A stretch of 64,000 bases of DNA from Exiguobacterium acetylicum DSM 20416 (lineage in GTDB: Bacteria > Bacillota > Bacilli > Exiguobacteriales > Exiguobacteriaceae): contig NZ_JNIR01000001.1 in the NCBI RefSeq assembly GCF_000702605.1, forward strand, positions 2,098,501-2,162,500, read 5' to 3'. The position numbers and the translations under genes were made by a program. Of this stretch, positions 62,705 to 64,000 are shown one piece after another (positions within the stretch are counted from its first letter, which is position 1; each line of letters begins with the position of its first letter). The notes under the pieces are model-generated. The model had not been told where the DNA came from. It did no database searches and worked only from the letters and a program-made list of their open reading frames with translations.

Positions 62705-63862
62705 ATGAATCGCTTGTCGACATCTGACTTGACGCAAATCGCAGAGCACCTTTACGGGATGACCGGTTTTTTCGTCACGTACCGAGATCATCATGGTACT
62801 CCGCTTGCATTACGTCCAGAAGCTCCACCTCATCCCGGAACCTTGCCGATTGAGAACGAATGGCCAGTACTTAAGAAGACTCCTCTACTCTATACCCTGA
62901 AAGATGGAACAGCTTACCTCTTTTTAGACGTTCCGGAACAAGGAATGTACCGGATTGGACCTGTTTTATTGCAATCCGCTCTTTTTCGGGCGCACATTCA
63001 AGACGAAGCGTATCATCAGTTTTATAAGGTCTTGCCGCGCACGACGGAGAACCGATTGATTGATTGTGCCCATCTGATGTATCGCTTGTTGCACGGGGAA
63101 GCATTGCCGAAGCGAGAAATCGAACAGCTGTCTGAGATTCAGGAAGCTGAAATTCCGCTCGTCGCAGATGCTCCCTCGCATACTGGTGTGACCGCGTATC
63201 GTAAAGCATGGCAACGGGAACAACAAATCATCGATTGGATCGCAACGGGTCAAAGTGAGCGACTCGCAACGACCTACTCCTTACCTGCTTATGGTGAATT
63301 TGGAACGCTCGCGCGACATCAGCCGTTACGTGCAGAAAAGAATCTGTTGCTTGGAACTGTTCTGTTGAGCGCACGCGCTGCGATTCGCGGAGGACTCGAA
63401 CCCGATGAAGCGTTCTCTTTAAGCGACCGGATGATCGAGACGATCGAAGCAGCGACGAGTATTGCCAAACTCCGCAATCGTCACGTCCGTATTACGGTGT
63501 CATTTGCAGAAGCCGTCAAGGAACTTCAGGCGCTACGGCATTCCCCACATGTACTGGCTGCGATTCGCTATATTCAGCAACATCTCTATGAACCATTGTC
63601 TGTCTCATCGATCAGTCAAGCCATCCATGTCTCGTCTAATTATTTGTCCGTTCTATTTAAAGATGAAACAGGGTTACCACTTGCCCGATACGTCATCCGG
63701 GAACGCATCCGGGAAGCGAAGCGCCTCTTACGTTCTTCCGACGACTCGCTGCTTGACATCTCAAACAAGTTGCATTTCTCGAGCCAAAGTCATTTTAGTC
63801 AAGCTTTTAAACAGACGACCGGTGAGACCCCAACGCATTATCGACAACGAAGTGAATTTTAA
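62705..63862 (+). CDS. AraC-family transcriptional regulator
   Basis: The 385-residue regulator has a long N-terminal domain (about 1-270) without clear motifs and a C-terminal AraC DNA-binding domain with two helix-turn-helix units (VSSISQAIHVSSNYLSVLFK and LLDISNKLHFSSQSHFSQAF), ending GETPTHYRQ. The layout resembles YesN-type regulators without a receiver. GAAAGGAG precedes the ATG. The target and ligand are unknown. Confidence 0.9.
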   Translation: MNRLSTSDLTQIAEHLYGMTGFFVTYRDHHGTPLALRPEAPPHPGTLPIENEWPVLKKTPLLYTLKDGTAYLFLDVPEQGMYRIGPVLLQSALFRAHIQDEAYHQFYKVLPRTTENRLIDCAHLMYRLLHGEALPKREIEQLSEIQEAEIPLVADAPSHTGVTAYRKAWQREQQIIDWIATGQSERLATTYSLPAYGEFGTLARHQPLRAEKNLLLGTVLLSARAAIRGGLEPDEAFSLSDRMIETIEAATSIAKLRNRHVRITVSFAEAVKELQALRHSPHVLAAIRYIQQHLYEPLSVSSISQAIHVSSNYLSVLFKDETGLPLARYVIRERIREAKRLLRSSDDSLLDISNKLHFSSQSHFSQAFKQTTGETPTHYRQRSEF

Positions 63863-63963
63863 GAGAGTCGTGCCTTTTTTTCGTTTTGTGATATCCTATT
63901 CAACAGGAACTATTTTCGTGAATCCGTTTTTGACGGATTCTTTCATCAAAAAGGAGAATCAAC

Positions 63964-64000
63964 ATGAACTCAATTAGTGTCATCATTCCTGTCTATCAAA
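63964..64000 (+). CDS. Glycosyltransferase family 2 protein (partial, N-terminus only)
   Basis: Only 12 codons are inside the window: MNSISVIIPVYQ, the usual first beta strand of GT-A family 2 enzymes. AAGGAG lies 8 nt upstream. The rest is beyond the window end. Confidence 0.7.
   Translation, partial: MNSISVIIPVYQ

Noticed and set aside
1-64000. CRISPR arrays, tRNA, rRNA, complete insertion sequences, prophage genes
   Set aside because: No regularly spaced short repeats, no cloverleaf-like segments with CCA-type ends, no transposase, integrase or phage structural genes were seen.

Overview
The window is a 64 kb chromosomal segment of a motile, low-to-mid GC Gram-positive bacterium of the order Bacillales. 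Gene order (fliD-flaG-hag ... csrA-fliW-yviE-flgL-flgK-flgN-flgM-yvyF-comFC-comFA-degV-degU-degS, yvyE, an LCP gene and tagO) matches the Bacillus subtilis degSU/comF/flagellar region. Base composition and gene content suggest Exiguobacterium; that genus assignment is inference. I saw no rRNA, tRNA, CRISPR array or complete insertion sequence.

Region 1 (1-4.7 kb, minus strand): end of fliD (cut by the window), flaG, flagellin, and a chemotaxis transducer, with three good sigma-D promoters. Between the flagellin stop codon and its terminator lies a group I intron-like ribozyme core, followed by a 45-nt fragment encoding a second, canonical flagellin C-terminus. Region 2 (4.8-18.7 kb) interrupts the usual csrA-hag junction. 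It holds a T-box-controlled peptide-binding lipoprotein, a tandem-GNAT protein, a two-component system divergent from a repeat-rich secreted protein across an array of direct repeats, a PAS/GGDEF/EAL/PilZ-like protein, a YitT-type membrane protein, a hydrolase, a 55-residue membrane protein and a squalene/phytoene synthase-like protein. Region 3 (18.9-28.8 kb, minus strand) is the late flagellar, competence and DegSU block. The flgM gene in it carries a one-base loss in an A-tract.

Region 4 (28.9-43.9 kb) is mostly cell envelope: a frameshifted yvyE (IMPACT family), an LCP ligase, a chromate transporter, tagO, a Rok-like protein, an SH3b-amidase, pgmB, a SecA2 plus SLAP-domain accessory secretion pair, a Gls24/Asp23 protein, and a divergent acyltransferase-3/SGNH pair that looks like a split O-acetyltransferase. 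Region 5 (44-56 kb) has a quinone/catechol-detoxification-like pair (MhqD and MhqO types), a NatAB-type ABC exporter, an Xre regulator, and two BceAB-type ABC modules flanking one BceRS-type two-component system. Region 6 (56-64 kb) has PTS EIIA-Glc, PepF oligopeptidase, a second GGDEF-EAL protein, a CBS-domain protein of the c-di-AMP-binding type, an AraC regulator and the start of a family 2 glycosyltransferase.

The most unusual items are: (i) the intron-like element in the flagellin transcript and its duplicate C-terminus; (ii) a pair of 127-129 nt structured elements 51 kb apart (7248-7376 minus, 58751-58877 plus) that share single-stranded blocks and differ in stems in a compensating way, family not recognised; (iii) A-tract frameshifts in flgM and yvyE, either real, recoded, or sequencing errors; (iv) a direct-repeat array between a two-component system and its probable target. 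Most intergenic gaps are short and hold recognisable terminators.
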